Shown piece after piece: positions 49,024-58,090 of a stretch of DNA of 64,000 bases (its first letter is position 1; the number at the start of each line of letters is the position of its first letter). This DNA is from JANPBY01 sp963805505 (GTDB taxonomy: Bacteria > Actinomycetota > Actinomycetes > DATJPE01). The notes beneath the pieces are model-generated. The model was given only the letters and a program-made list of their open reading frames with translations. It was not told where the DNA came from and made no database searches. Made by a program: the position numbers and the translations under genes. The stretch is from the NCBI GenBank assembly GCA_963805505.1, contig CAWDUP010000004.1:186001-250000 (forward strand), written 5' to 3'.

Positions 49024-50198
49024 GGGTTGGGACTCGGCGCGGACCCGAGCACCAGAATGGTCGCAGTGAAGGCGTGCAGATGGTTGCGATCGCCGACCGG
49101 TCCGATCTCCCCGTTGGCGAAGAACCCAGCAACTCGACGGGTACCGAGACCCGCTCGTACAGTCAGCACGTCGTGATCCGCAGCGCCGAACAGCGCCTCG
49201 CCTCTGTTGTTGCAGGAGAACAGCAGGGCACCGGCAGCATCAAGTTCAGCTGTTGCACGAAACCGGGCCAAGGAGCCGAGCAGGTCACTTGAGGCCGCCT
49301 CGGCATCGCGGACGTGAAAGCGCACGGTCTGCCCCACCGCAACCACATCGCCCACGGCAACTGCGCCGCGTGAGTCATCCGCGCCGACGAGACCCCGGAC
49401 CAGAAAATCTCCCTGGCCGTGCTCCTCCGCATAGTCATCCATGGCGATCCCGAGCTGCAGTCCACCAGCAGCACGAGCCTGATCCTCGGGCTCGAGCTCG
49501 GCCACGACCTCCCGAAGCTTGTCGAGAGCCGGTCGACCGGCGAGGCCGAGCAGCAGGTTGCCCTCGCTCGCGGTGACAGTCATCGTCGGCCCGACCGGTC
49601 GACACCCCTGACTCACCAAGGTCCGCGCCGAGGCGGCTCCGGAGATCAGGATGCCCACGCCCCCTCGATTCACCACCCGCCCGTCCACCATCAACCGCGT
49701 CCCGCCCGCCCCGGACAGCCCGGTGGCCACTCCCCCGACCAGCGGCAAGCCAGGCAGCGTCTCGTTGCTACGACTCACGAACCCGTCGACCGGAAAGGTC
49801 CACGGGTCCACGAGGAGCATCCCGACCGTGGCGTCGTCCACCGGGGGCATTCCCACAACGGTCATGGCGGTGTCGCTGCGCAGCACCTCGAGGTGGAACG
49901 AGCGCAACCGCAGCTCCGGTGCGGCCGCCAACCACACCGCCACCGCGGGTTGGCCCTCGACGGCCTGACCAGCACCGAGGACTCCGTCCGCCGAGCAACC
50001 CACCACCGTCGCGGCGCCGCACCGCTGCGCGGCTTGGGCCAGGGCCTCACCGGCGTCGTCCGGCTCCATCCCGCTCACGAACACGCAGGCCAAGTTCGGT
50101 GGGTGACCAGCCAGCGGGAGAAGTGCCTCGGTGACGGCAAGCTCGACCGCACGCTCGGGGCTTACCCCGACCGCGAGACCGTCCCCGCACCGCACCAC
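49020..50198 (-). CDS. FIST-domain signal-sensor protein
   Basis: Predicted 392-residue protein with FIST_N (about residues 1-200; LACVFVSGMEPDDAGEALAQ, ATVVGCSADGVLGAGQAVEG) followed by FIST_C (about 220-370; FLVRGLVGADDSRGAVAVGD, GALLFSCNNRGEALFGAADH, VAGFFANGEIGPVGDRNHLH). FIST domains are thought to bind small ligands in signal transduction, but this one has no kinase, receptor or cyclase partner fused. The start is the GTG at 50198 (VRCGDGLAVGVSPERAVELA); 50195 is equally possible. It overlaps the ROK kinase start. A ligand-controlled role for the pair is inference. Confidence 0.88.
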   Translation of the reverse strand: MVRCGDGLAVGVSPERAVELAVTEALLPLAGHPPNLACVFVSGMEPDDAGEALAQAAQRCGAATVVGCSADGVLGAGQAVEGQPAVAVWLAAAPELRLRSFHLEVLRSDTAMTVVGMPPVDDATVGMLLVDPWTFPVDGFVSRSNETLPGLPLVGGVATGLSGAGGTRLMVDGRVVNRGGVGILISGAASARTLVSQGCRPVGPTMTVTASEGNLLLGLAGRPALDKLREVVAELEPEDQARAAGGLQLGIAMDDYAEEHGQGDFLVRGLVGADDSRGAVAVGDVVAVGQTVRFHVRDAEAASSDLLGSLARFRATAELDAAGALLFSCNNRGEALFGAADHDVLTVRAGLGTRRVAGFFANGEIGPVGDRNHLHAFTATILVLGSAPSPNP

Positions 50199-50256
50199 GC
50201 GGCTATCCAACCCCCTGGACCTGGTGCCGGCTGATGCGGGTTGGACGCCGGAGACG

Positions 50257-50262
50257 TACGTT
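50257..50262 (+). promoter_or_regulatory. -10 box of the MoxR-like ATPase gene (leaderless promoter)
   Basis: TACGTT ends six bases before the GTG at 50269, supporting that start over an in-frame ATG at 50131 that would overlap the divergent FIST gene. Confidence 0.55.
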
Positions 50263-50268
50263 CGTGAC

Positions 50269-51699
50269 GTGACTTCTTTCAACACCCCAGTCCAGGGTGG
50301 ATCCTCGACGCCACCTGCCGACCTACCTGCGACGCTCGGCGACCTGCGCGCGAGCGGTCACGAGCACCAACCCGTGAAGGCGGAGATTCGCGCGAACCTG
50401 ATTTCTCGACTCGCCGCGGGGATGGATCCGTTCCCCGGCATCGTCGGGTTCGACGCGACCGTGCGGCCCGATCTCGAGCGTGCGCTGCTGGCGGGCCACG
50501 ACGTCGTCCTGCTCGGGGAACGCGGCCAGGGCAAGACCCGGCTGATCCGCTCGTTGGTGGGACTGCTCGACTCGTGGACCCCGGTTCTTGCTGGATCCGA
50601 GCTCAACGAGCACCCGTACACCCCGATCACCGCGTGGGGACGACGCCAGGTTGCCGAGCACGGCGAGCGGACGCCCATCGACTGGTTGGCCGCCGACGAC
50701 CGCTACGGAGAGAAGCTGGCCACGCCGGACACGAGTGTTGGCGACCTCATCGGGGACGTCGACCCGATCAAGGTTGCGGAGGGTCGGACCCTGGGGGACC
50801 CGGAGACCATCCACTACGGGCTGGTCCCCCGCACCAATCGCGGCATCTTCGCAGTCAACGAGCTGCCTGACCTCGCCGAACGCATCCAGGTGTCGCTGCT
50901 CAATGTGCTGGAGGAGCGCGACATCCAGGTACGCGGCTACCGGCTGCGGCTGCCCCTCGACCTGTTGCTCGTGGCCAGCGCCAACCCGGAGGACTACACC
51001 AACCGGGGTCGCATCATCACCCCGCTCAAGGACCGGTTCGGCGCAGAGATCCGCACGCACTATCCGCTGCGGCTTGCTGACGAAACCCGGTTGGTTCGCC
51101 AAGAGGCCACCCTCGTGGCCACGGTTCCCGAGCACCTGGTCGAGGTGATCGGGCGTTTCACTCGAGCCGTCAGAGAATCCCCGGCCGTAGACGCGAGATC
51201 CGGAGTTTCCGCACGATTCGCGGTCGCTGCCACCGAGACTGTCGCGGCCTCAGCATTGCGGAGGGCGGCCATCACCGGCGAAGCCCCGGCCGTCGCTCGA
51301 GTTTGCGACCTGCCGTCGGTGGTCGCCACGATCCGCGGGAAGGTCGAGTTCGAGGTCAGTGAAGAGGGCCGCGAGATCGAGGTGCTGGAGCACCTGCTGC
51401 GGCGCGCCGTCGCGGAGACATTCCGCGCCCGGCTGGGCGGTGCAGACCTGAACGCACTGACCGCAAGGTTCGAGGATGGCGGGAGTGTCGAGAGCGGCGA
51501 CCTCGTCACCGCCGAGGAGCTGCTCAACCGGCTCGGGCCGGTCGAAGGTCTTGGTGCCCTGGTGACGCGTATCGGCGAGGACTCGCCCGAGCCAGGCGTC
51601 GTGGCAGCCGCCGTCGAGCTCGCCCTCGAGGGTCTCTACCTCAATCGGCGCATCTCCAAAGACAGCATTCCCGGTCGCAGCGTCTACGGCGGAGGCTGA
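50269..51699 (+). CDS. MoxR/magnesium-chelatase-type AAA+ ATPase
   Basis: AAA+ ATPase of 476 residues. Walker A is LLGERGQGKTRLIRSLVG (about residue 83), followed by an insert (SELNEHPYTPITAWGRRQVA), FAVNELPDLAERIQVSLLNV (Walker B-like region), SANPEDYTNRGRIITPLKDR (sensor 1 and arginine finger). It is followed nine bases later by a VWA-domain gene, the usual pairing for MoxR/BchI-BchD type chaperone-like systems, which remodel or insert metals into client proteins. The client is not in the window. It is divergent from the FIST gene. Confidence 0.92.
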   Translation: MTSFNTPVQGGSSTPPADLPATLGDLRASGHEHQPVKAEIRANLISRLAAGMDPFPGIVGFDATVRPDLERALLAGHDVVLLGERGQGKTRLIRSLVGLLDSWTPVLAGSELNEHPYTPITAWGRRQVAEHGERTPIDWLAADDRYGEKLATPDTSVGDLIGDVDPIKVAEGRTLGDPETIHYGLVPRTNRGIFAVNELPDLAERIQVSLLNVLEERDIQVRGYRLRLPLDLLLVASANPEDYTNRGRIITPLKDRFGAEIRTHYPLRLADETRLVRQEATLVATVPEHLVEVIGRFTRAVRESPAVDARSGVSARFAVAATETVAASALRRAAITGEAPAVARVCDLPSVVATIRGKVEFEVSEEGREIEVLEHLLRRAVAETFRARLGGADLNALTARFEDGGSVESGDLVTAEELLNRLGPVEGLGALVTRIGEDSPEPGVVAAAVELALEGLYLNRRISKDSIPGRSVYGGG

Positions 51700-51708
51700 G
51701 GCTCGCCG

Positions 51709-53670
51709 ATGCACGACTACCGGTACGGCCCCTACGACGACGGTCCCGACCCGCTCGCGGCGCCCTACGACGTCGCCGAAGCCGTCGACGCGTTGGGCGA
51801 GGAGGTGCTGGCCGGAGCTTCGGCGGGCGAGGCGTTGCGCGAGCTGCTGGATCGAGGGACGGACCGGCTGCGCGGGTTGGATGCCCTGCGGAGACGTACG
51901 CAACAACGCCTCCGCGAGGTCAGGGAGCGCGGCGCGCTGGGCGGAACGCTCGAGGAGGTCCGCGAGCTGCTCGACGAAGCCGTGAGACAGGAGCAGGCTG
52001 CACTGTTCCCCGACCCCTCCGACGACGCGCGCTGGCGTGAGCAGCAGCTGGACGCTCTCCCCACCTCGACCGCCCGAGCCGTGCAGGAGCTGTCGAGCTA
52101 CGACTGGCGATCGGCTGAGGCCCGGGCAACCTACGAGCAGATCGGCGAGCTGCTTCGGGCCGAGGTTCTCGACCAGCAGTTCCGTGGAATGAAGGCTGCC
52201 CTGGAGTCTCCTGATCCTGAGGCCATGGCGCGCATCAAGGACATGCTGGCCGATCTCAACGCCATGCTCGCGAAGGACTCTCGTGGTGAGGACACATCCG
52301 AGGACTTCGAACGGTTCATGCAGTCCTACGGCGACTTCTTCCCCGATGACCCGCAAACCCTGGAAGAGCTCATCGACTCATTGGCCCGGCGCGCCGCAGC
52401 GGCGGAGCGGATGATGGCATCGCTGACCCCCGATCAGCGCGCTGAGCTGGCAGCACTCATGGAGCAGTCGATGGGCGACCTCGACCTGTCCGCACAGCTG
52501 GCTCAGCTCGGTGATCAGCTGGCCGAGCGCCGCCCGGACCTCGACCGCAGCTCTCGTGCCCGGATGCGCGGAGACGAACCGCTTGGGCTCGGCGACGGAA
52601 CATCAGCACTTGAAGAACTGGCCGATCTCGAAGCACTCGAAGGATCGTTGGCCCAGGACTACAACGGTGCGTCGCTCGCCGACGTGGACGAGGATGCCGT
52701 GCGCCGCGCCTTGGGTCGGCAGGCCGTCGACGATCTCGACGAGTTGCGCCGGGTCGAGCGGGAGCTGGAGGCCCAGGGATACCTCGTCCGCCGATCCGGC
52801 GAGCTCGAGCTGACCGCCAAGGCTGTCCGCCGCCTCGGCCGTACCGCCTTGACCAAGGTCTTCGCCTCCCTGTCGGCCGGCTATCGCGGCGCGCACGACG
52901 TCCGCTCAGCCGGTGCCTCGGGTGACCTGACCGGCGCCACGCGGGCCTGGCGCTTCGGAGATGAGCAACCTCTCGACGTCGTACGAACTCTGTCGAACGC
53001 AGTTCTACGAAACCGAACCCGGGGTTCCGGTCAGGCCATCCGGCTGGCCGTCGACGACTTCGAGGTTCGCGAGACCGAGAGGCGTACGTCTGCCGCGGTG
53101 TGTCTGCTGGTCGACGTGTCCTACTCCATGGTGCTCAACGGCACCTGGGGCTCGGCCAAGCAGACCGCTCTCGCCCTGCACACCTTGGTGTCGACGGCCT
53201 ACCCGCAGGATGCTCTGCAGGTCATCGGATTCTCCGACTATGCGCGCGAGCTTCAGCCCACCGAACTTGCCGGTCTCGACTGGGACATGGTGCAGGGCAC
53301 CAACCTCCAGCACGCCTTGCTGATGGCGGGACGGTTCGTCGACCGCCACCCCGACTTCGAACCCGTTGTTCTGGTCGTGACGGATGGGGAACCCACGGCG
53401 CACCTCACCCGGGATGGGCGCTCGTTCTTCGACTGGCCACCTGCGCCCGAGACCCTCGAGCTGACGCTGGCAGAGGTGGACAAGATGACTCGCCGCGGGG
53501 CAACTCTCAACATCTTCATGCTCGGCGACGAGGAACGTCTTCGACGTTTCGTGGAGGAAGTCGCCCGGCGCAACGGCGGTCGGGTGTTCAACCCCGATGC
53601 CGGTCGCCTCGGCGACTACGTCGTGAGTGACTTCCTGAGGTCCCGCCAGGCGATCGGCCGGCGAACTTAG
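51709..53670 (+). CDS. VWA-domain partner of the AAA+ ATPase
   Basis: Protein of 653 residues. The first 450 residues are charged and helical with several leucine-rich stretches (QRLREVRERGALGGTLEEVR; DLNAMLAKDSRGEDTSEDFE). The C-terminal von Willebrand A domain (about residues 460-640) has a complete MIDAS: CLLVDVSYSMVL (DxSxS), GTNLQHALLMAGRF and VVTDGEPTAHL. In MoxR-VWA pairs this subunit recognises the client. It follows the ATPase gene by nine bases and ends overlapping a small membrane protein gene on the other strand. Confidence 0.92.
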   Translation: MHDYRYGPYDDGPDPLAAPYDVAEAVDALGEEVLAGASAGEALRELLDRGTDRLRGLDALRRRTQQRLREVRERGALGGTLEEVRELLDEAVRQEQAALFPDPSDDARWREQQLDALPTSTARAVQELSSYDWRSAEARATYEQIGELLRAEVLDQQFRGMKAALESPDPEAMARIKDMLADLNAMLAKDSRGEDTSEDFERFMQSYGDFFPDDPQTLEELIDSLARRAAAAERMMASLTPDQRAELAALMEQSMGDLDLSAQLAQLGDQLAERRPDLDRSSRARMRGDEPLGLGDGTSALEELADLEALEGSLAQDYNGASLADVDEDAVRRALGRQAVDDLDELRRVERELEAQGYLVRRSGELELTAKAVRRLGRTALTKVFASLSAGYRGAHDVRSAGASGDLTGATRAWRFGDEQPLDVVRTLSNAVLRNRTRGSGQAIRLAVDDFEVRETERRTSAAVCLLVDVSYSMVLNGTWGSAKQTALALHTLVSTAYPQDALQVIGFSDYARELQPTELAGLDWDMVQGTNLQHALLMAGRFVDRHPDFEPVVLVVTDGEPTAHLTRDGRSFFDWPPAPETLELTLAEVDKMTRRGATLNIFMLGDEERLRRFVEEVARRNGGRVFNPDAGRLGDYVVSDFLRSRQAIGRRT

Positions 53671-53957
53671 TAGTGGCCGCCGGACGGTAGACCTGCTGCT
53701 GTGCGACTGCCATGCCGCCCTCGGCGGCGCGCGAGGATGGTCCGCCGCGCCAGGACCAACCAACACGCGATCGCACCCGCGGACAGCAACGCCGGGATCC
53801 AATGGCCGAGCAGCAGTGAAGCAGCTACGGCGCAGGCAAAAGCCGTCAGGTTCGCCGCCACGTCGTAGACGGGCGCGATGAAACCTCTGTTGACCACGTG
53901 CGCAACCGCGATCAACAAGCCGCACGTGAAAGTAACGGACAACAGGAAACCCACCAC
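53667..53957 (-). CDS. Small three-helix membrane protein
   Basis: Predicted 96-residue protein from the GTG at 53957. Three hydrophobic segments are visible: VVGFLLSVTFTCGLLIAVAH, DVAANLTAFACAVAASLLLG and WIPALLSAGAIACWLVLARR, followed by a basic tail (TILARRRGRHGSRT). No family was recognised. The reading further upstream in the same frame is composed of Arg/Ser/Thr-rich shadow sequence overlapping the MFS gene, so the shorter start is chosen; GTG at 53954 is equivalent. Its stop overlaps the VWA gene's stop by four bases. Confidence 0.6.
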   Translation of the reverse strand: MVGFLLSVTFTCGLLIAVAHVVNRGFIAPVYDVAANLTAFACAVAASLLLGHWIPALLSAGAIACWLVLARRTILARRRGRHGSRTAAGLPSGGHY

Positions 53958-54072
53958 GGACCTAGTTTCCCCGTTGCTGGAGTCGTCAACACTCCGGGTG
54001 TCGGTTGCGCCCCGTGCCATTGACCGCCCTACTGAAGCGACGGTCGGGCTCGTGCGAGAGGATGGCGATCTC

Positions 54073-55323
54073 ATGAGTTCGCCTGCCTCCCCCGCGCCCG
54101 CCGGGCGGACCCGATGGATCCAGCGCCTGCCGATGTACGGGCTGCCGCGCGAGGTCGCCGTCCTGACCGCGGTGGCGTTCTTCGTCGCTCTGGGGTTCGG
54201 AATCCTGGCGCCCGCGATCCCCGTCTTCGCCAAGGACTTCGGCGTCTCCAACTTCGCCGCCTCCTCGGTCATCAGCGTGTTCGCTCTGATGCGCTTCGTC
54301 TCGGCATTCACCGGCGGGAGGCTGGTCGACCGTCTCGGGGAACGGGTTGTGCTGGCCAGCGGGATCGGCATCGTCGCGGTGTCGAGCTTCTTCGCCGGGC
54401 TGTCTCAGTCCTTCCCCCAGCTGCTGATCCTGCGCGGAATAGGCGGGGTGGGATCGGCCATGTTCACGGTCTCGGCGTTGAGCTTGCTGTTGCGCGTCGC
54501 AACGCCCGATCAGCGTGGCCAGGCCAGCGGGTCGTTCCAATCTGGGTTCCTGCTCGGGGGGATCTTCGGTCCCGCTTTCGGCGGGCCGCTGACCGAGTGG
54601 TCGATCCGAGCACCGTTCTTCGTCTACGCGGGGACGCTCGCCGCCGCCGGAACAGTCGCGATGGTCTACCTGGCGCAGAGCTCACTGCGGGAGCGAGACC
54701 AGCGCACCGGCGCGGCCCATTCCCCGACGTCGTTGCGGACCGCGATCCGCTCGTCGGCCTATCGCTCTGCGGTCGTCAACAACTTCGCCAACGGCTGGTC
54801 GATCTTCGGTGTTCGCGCGGCGCTCATCCCGATCTTCGTGGTCGAAGGGCTCAAGGTGGGGGCGTCGTGGACCGGGATCGGCCTGGTCGTCGGGGCGATC
54901 AGTCAGGTCCTCGTGCTGATCCCGGCCGGCCGCCTGGCCGACACCCGCGGGCGCAAGCCGTACCTCCTCGCCGGTGCCTCGCTCGCACTGGCCGCCGCGG
55001 TGGTCCTGGCACTGTCGAGCTCTGTCGCGCCCTACCTGGTGGCCATGGCCCTGTTCGGCGCCGCATCTGCGCTGATCGGCGTCTCGTCAGCGGCCGTCGT
55101 CGGCGACGTCATCGGAGGACGTGGCGGCACCCCCGTTGCGGCCTATCAGATGGCGGCGGACGCCGGAACGTTCACCGGACCCCTCGTGGCAGGAGCCCTG
55201 TCCGACACCTACAGCTATGAGGTCGCGTTCTTCGCGACGGCTGGCGTGTCTGTCATCGCCTTGCTGACCGTGTTCCGGATGCCAGAGACCAAACCCAAGT
55301 CAGCGCCCTCCCCGCCTGACTAG
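54073..55323 (+). CDS. MFS transporter
   Basis: Major-facilitator protein of 416 residues with 12 predicted membrane segments. Motif A is GGRLVDRLGERVVLASGIGI between helices 2 and 3, and the second half has AGRLADTRGRKPYLLAG. GGIFGPAFGGPLTEWS corresponds to the antiporter motif C. It probably exports a small molecule; the substrate is not known. The ATG at 54073 is used, with a GTG at 54052 as an alternative. There is no adjacent regulator. It converges on the amidase gene, three bases apart. Confidence 0.9.
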   Translation: MSSPASPAPAGRTRWIQRLPMYGLPREVAVLTAVAFFVALGFGILAPAIPVFAKDFGVSNFAASSVISVFALMRFVSAFTGGRLVDRLGERVVLASGIGIVAVSSFFAGLSQSFPQLLILRGIGGVGSAMFTVSALSLLLRVATPDQRGQASGSFQSGFLLGGIFGPAFGGPLTEWSIRAPFFVYAGTLAAAGTVAMVYLAQSSLRERDQRTGAAHSPTSLRTAIRSSAYRSAVVNNFANGWSIFGVRAALIPIFVVEGLKVGASWTGIGLVVGAISQVLVLIPAGRLADTRGRKPYLLAGASLALAAAVVLALSSSVAPYLVAMALFGAASALIGVSSAAVVGDVIGGRGGTPVAAYQMAADAGTFTGPLVAGALSDTYSYEVAFFATAGVSVIALLTVFRMPETKPKSAPSPPD

Positions 55324-55326
55324 GGC

Positions 55327-56673
55327 TCAGGTGTCATAGCCGGGTGCAAGCCGCACCCACGGCCGAGCCTCCTCTATCTGCGCGGCCAGACCCATCAGCA
55401 GCGTCTCGCCACCGGGGGGGCACACGAGTTGGGTGGCCGTCGGGGTGCCGACTCGGTGGACACCGCTGGGCACCGAAACCGCCGGCCAGCCCAGCAGGTT
55501 CCATGGCGCGGCGAACGGAGCGAACCGGATGTTGGCCCACACCGACGCGGCCCACGAGCCACGTCCCCATTCCTGGGACGAGATCGGCGGCTGCGCCAGG
55601 GTCGGGGTGAGCAGGACGTCGTACCGCCGAAACCAAGGCTCCATCTTCTCGGCCCACGCCTGCTTCTGCGTGTCCTTGACCAGATCGAAACGCCGTACGG
55701 CGTCGCCGAGCAGAGCATGGACGCGAGTTCGGCGCTCCATCGCCTTTCGGTCTAGGCCTTCCGCATCCTGGGAAGCGCCACCGAACCACCGGGCAAGGAT
55801 CGGCCAGGTGTTGAGCGGGTAAGGGAACGGCGCCTCCTCCACCATGTGACCCGCGGCAGCCAACGCTTCAGCCGTCCCGCGCACCCCGTCTGCCCAGCCG
55901 TCGTCGACCGGGGAAACGATCATCGCCTTGTCCAGCGCCAGTCCGACCCGAAGCGGTCGGTCGGGCCAGCGGATCTCGGCGTATCCCGGACGGTCGGCGA
56001 GCACCGAGAACATCAGTGCCAGGTCGGCAACCGTCGTCGCGAGAGGGCCGTTCTCCGACATCCCGTACCAACTGTTCGCACCGATGTCAGCCGGGATGAG
56101 ATTCTCGCCTGGCTTGATTCCCACCAGACCGCAACAGGCTGCTGGGATCCGGATCGACCCCAACCCATCGTTGCCGTGGGCGATCGGGACGAGTCCTGCG
56201 GACACGGCCGCAGCAGCGCCACCCGAGGATCCACCCGGCGTTCGTGTGACGTCCCAGGGATTTCTTGCCACGCCGAACGGGGAGTCGGAAGCGCCGAACA
56301 AACAGAGCTCAGGAGTTCGTGTCATACCGACAACCACGGCACCAGCGGCCCGCAAGCGTCGCACCACCGGATGATCCGCCGGCTGAGGGCGGTCGCTGGT
56401 GGCCAACGATCCGTCGCGCATGGGCTCGCCGGCGACGGCCACGTTGTCCTTGATCGCGACGGGCACCCCAGCCAACGGCAGAGAGCTCAGATCGTCCCTG
56501 GTCGCGAGTTGCCCCGCCTCGGCCAGCGCCTTCTCAGCCCGGACCAGCTGAAAGGCGCCGAGCTTCGGATCGTGAGCGGCGATCCGACCCAGGGCCAGCG
56601 CGACCGAATCGGTCGGCGAGAGCTCACCGGCACGAACGGACTCGGCGGTCTCGACGGCAGTGCGAATGCTCAT
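55327..56673 (-). CDS. Amidase-signature family hydrolase
   Basis: Amidase of 448 residues with a Ser-cisSer-Lys triad: the lysine in VPVAIKDNVAVAG, the two serines in TPGGSSGGAAAAVSAGLVPI and the following loop GNDGLGSIRIPAACCGLVG. The family usually has a GTDGGGSIR loop; here GNDGLGSIR differs by two residues around the oxyanion hole. It could hydrolyse small amides, and is not clearly the GatA subunit since no GatB or GatC lies nearby. It starts 51 bases after the MutL-like gene on the same strand. Confidence 0.9.
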   Translation of the reverse strand: MSIRTAVETAESVRAGELSPTDSVALALGRIAAHDPKLGAFQLVRAEKALAEAGQLATRDDLSSLPLAGVPVAIKDNVAVAGEPMRDGSLATSDRPQPADHPVVRRLRAAGAVVVGMTRTPELCLFGASDSPFGVARNPWDVTRTPGGSSGGAAAAVSAGLVPIAHGNDGLGSIRIPAACCGLVGIKPGENLIPADIGANSWYGMSENGPLATTVADLALMFSVLADRPGYAEIRWPDRPLRVGLALDKAMIVSPVDDGWADGVRGTAEALAAAGHMVEEAPFPYPLNTWPILARWFGGASQDAEGLDRKAMERRTRVHALLGDAVRRFDLVKDTQKQAWAEKMEPWFRRYDVLLTPTLAQPPISSQEWGRGSWAASVWANIRFAPFAAPWNLLGWPAVSVPSGVHRVGTPTATQLVCPPGGETLLMGLAAQIEEARPWVRLAPGYDT

Positions 56674-56723
56674 GACTCGGACCCTAGTGGGCGTCTCAGG
56701 AAGTGCTCAGTGCCCAGGGCGGA

Positions 56724-58082
56724 TCAACCGGAGAGCTCCGCGCCAAGCAGCCGCGCAGCCGCGTCGGGGTGATCCGTCGACAGCAGACCGGCCGCCGCCA
56801 GCACATAGGACCCATCCACGACCACCCGCGCACGCTCAGGTAGCTTCCAGCCGCCGGCATGGTCGCGCAGGGCCGGACCTAGGACTGACTCGATGGCAGC
56901 CGCACCACCGTGCCGGAGCACGCCGCCTGACCCAACGACCATCGTGACCGAGCGAAGGTCCTTGCCCGGACGCCGTGGGTCGTCGGGCGCCACGGCGGCG
57001 GTTGGTCGAGCGTGTCTGCGCAGGGCGATGGTGGTAGCCAGCCGCGCCAACGTCAGGTCATCGCGCCGCTCGGCGGCTCCGGTCGGCAACCAGCCTGGGT
57101 CGGCCGCTCGAGCCTCGGCGCCGGCCTCGAGCCGATCCCCAGCTGCAAGCAGCCGCTCGGTCTCGGCTGCCTCCACGACACCTGGGGCGTTCCATCGCAC
57201 ACCGAGATCGCCCTCGACCGTGCGTTCGCGCCACATCATCTCGACCACCTCGCGATGGAGAGCAGCGTCCTCGGGGTCCGGCGTCACAACCGAGTAGACA
57301 TCGGTCGTGGCTCCCCCGACATCCACCACCAGCACGTCCCCGGCGCCGGGCACCCCCTCCGAACCGTCGGACAGCAGCTCGACGCCGGACAGAACGGCGT
57401 CCGGCGTGGCCGCTCGGACGAGGCGACGAAACTCCTCCCCCTTCGACATTCCTTTCCCGCCGATCACGTGGCTGATGAACATCTCGCGGATCGCCGCGCG
57501 AGCCGGGCTGGGGTCGAGAACGCCGATGCGCGGCAGGACGTTCGCCGTCGGCAGCGACGTACGCCCCGCGGCGTCGAGGATCGAGCAGACCTCATCCGTG
57601 GCCGCTGCGTTCCCTGCCACCACGACCGGAGCAGAGATCTTCCCGGCAGCGAGGGCCGCGGCATTGTGGAGCAGGACCTCAGCGTTGCCTCCGTCCGTGC
57701 CACCTACGAGCAGGACCACGTCTGGTTCGGCGGCACGCAGGGCCGTGATCCCCCGCTTGTCCATCGGCCCAGAAGACACGTGGACGACGCGCGCCCCAGC
57801 CGACACACCTACTCGGGCACCAGCCTCGGCCGTGACCAGCCGCTCGTAACCCACGACGGCGAGCCGGAGTCCCCCGCCAGCCGAGGAGCAGACCCGCACG
57901 TGGTCGGCGACATCCCCGGCGCTCTGCTCGGCAGCCGTACGCACGGCGGCAAGGCCATCGAGGACGTCGGTGTTGATCGTCGTCGGATGCGTCGCCGTGG
58001 CCAACAACCGCCCGGAGGGCACCTCGATGAGAGCGCCCTTGGTGAAGGTTGATCCGACATCGACGCACAGGATGCGCGTCAC
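56724..58082 (-). CDS. Glutamate mutase MutL/GlmL family ATPase
   Basis: ASKHA-superfamily protein of 452 residues. The phosphate-1 motif is LCVDVGSTFTKGALIEV, followed by a second phosphate motif VLVVDVGGATTDVYSVVT and an adenosine region VVGSGGVLRHGG. In clostridia MutL/GlmL lies between the two subunits of B12-dependent glutamate mutase and is thought to protect or reactivate it. Here no mutase subunit or B12 domain lies near; it is placed eight bases after metB and before an amidase. It may serve another cobalamin enzyme elsewhere. The start is a GTG at 58082. Confidence 0.85.
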   Translation of the reverse strand: MTRILCVDVGSTFTKGALIEVPSGRLLATATHPTTINTDVLDGLAAVRTAAEQSAGDVADHVRVCSSAGGGLRLAVVGYERLVTAEAGARVGVSAGARVVHVSSGPMDKRGITALRAAEPDVVLLVGGTDGGNAEVLLHNAAALAAGKISAPVVVAGNAAATDEVCSILDAAGRTSLPTANVLPRIGVLDPSPARAAIREMFISHVIGGKGMSKGEEFRRLVRAATPDAVLSGVELLSDGSEGVPGAGDVLVVDVGGATTDVYSVVTPDPEDAALHREVVEMMWRERTVEGDLGVRWNAPGVVEAAETERLLAAGDRLEAGAEARAADPGWLPTGAAERRDDLTLARLATTIALRRHARPTAAVAPDDPRRPGKDLRSVTMVVGSGGVLRHGGAAAIESVLGPALRDHAGGWKLPERARVVVDGSYVLAAAGLLSTDHPDAAARLLGAELSG

Positions 58083-58090
58083 CGTCGAGG

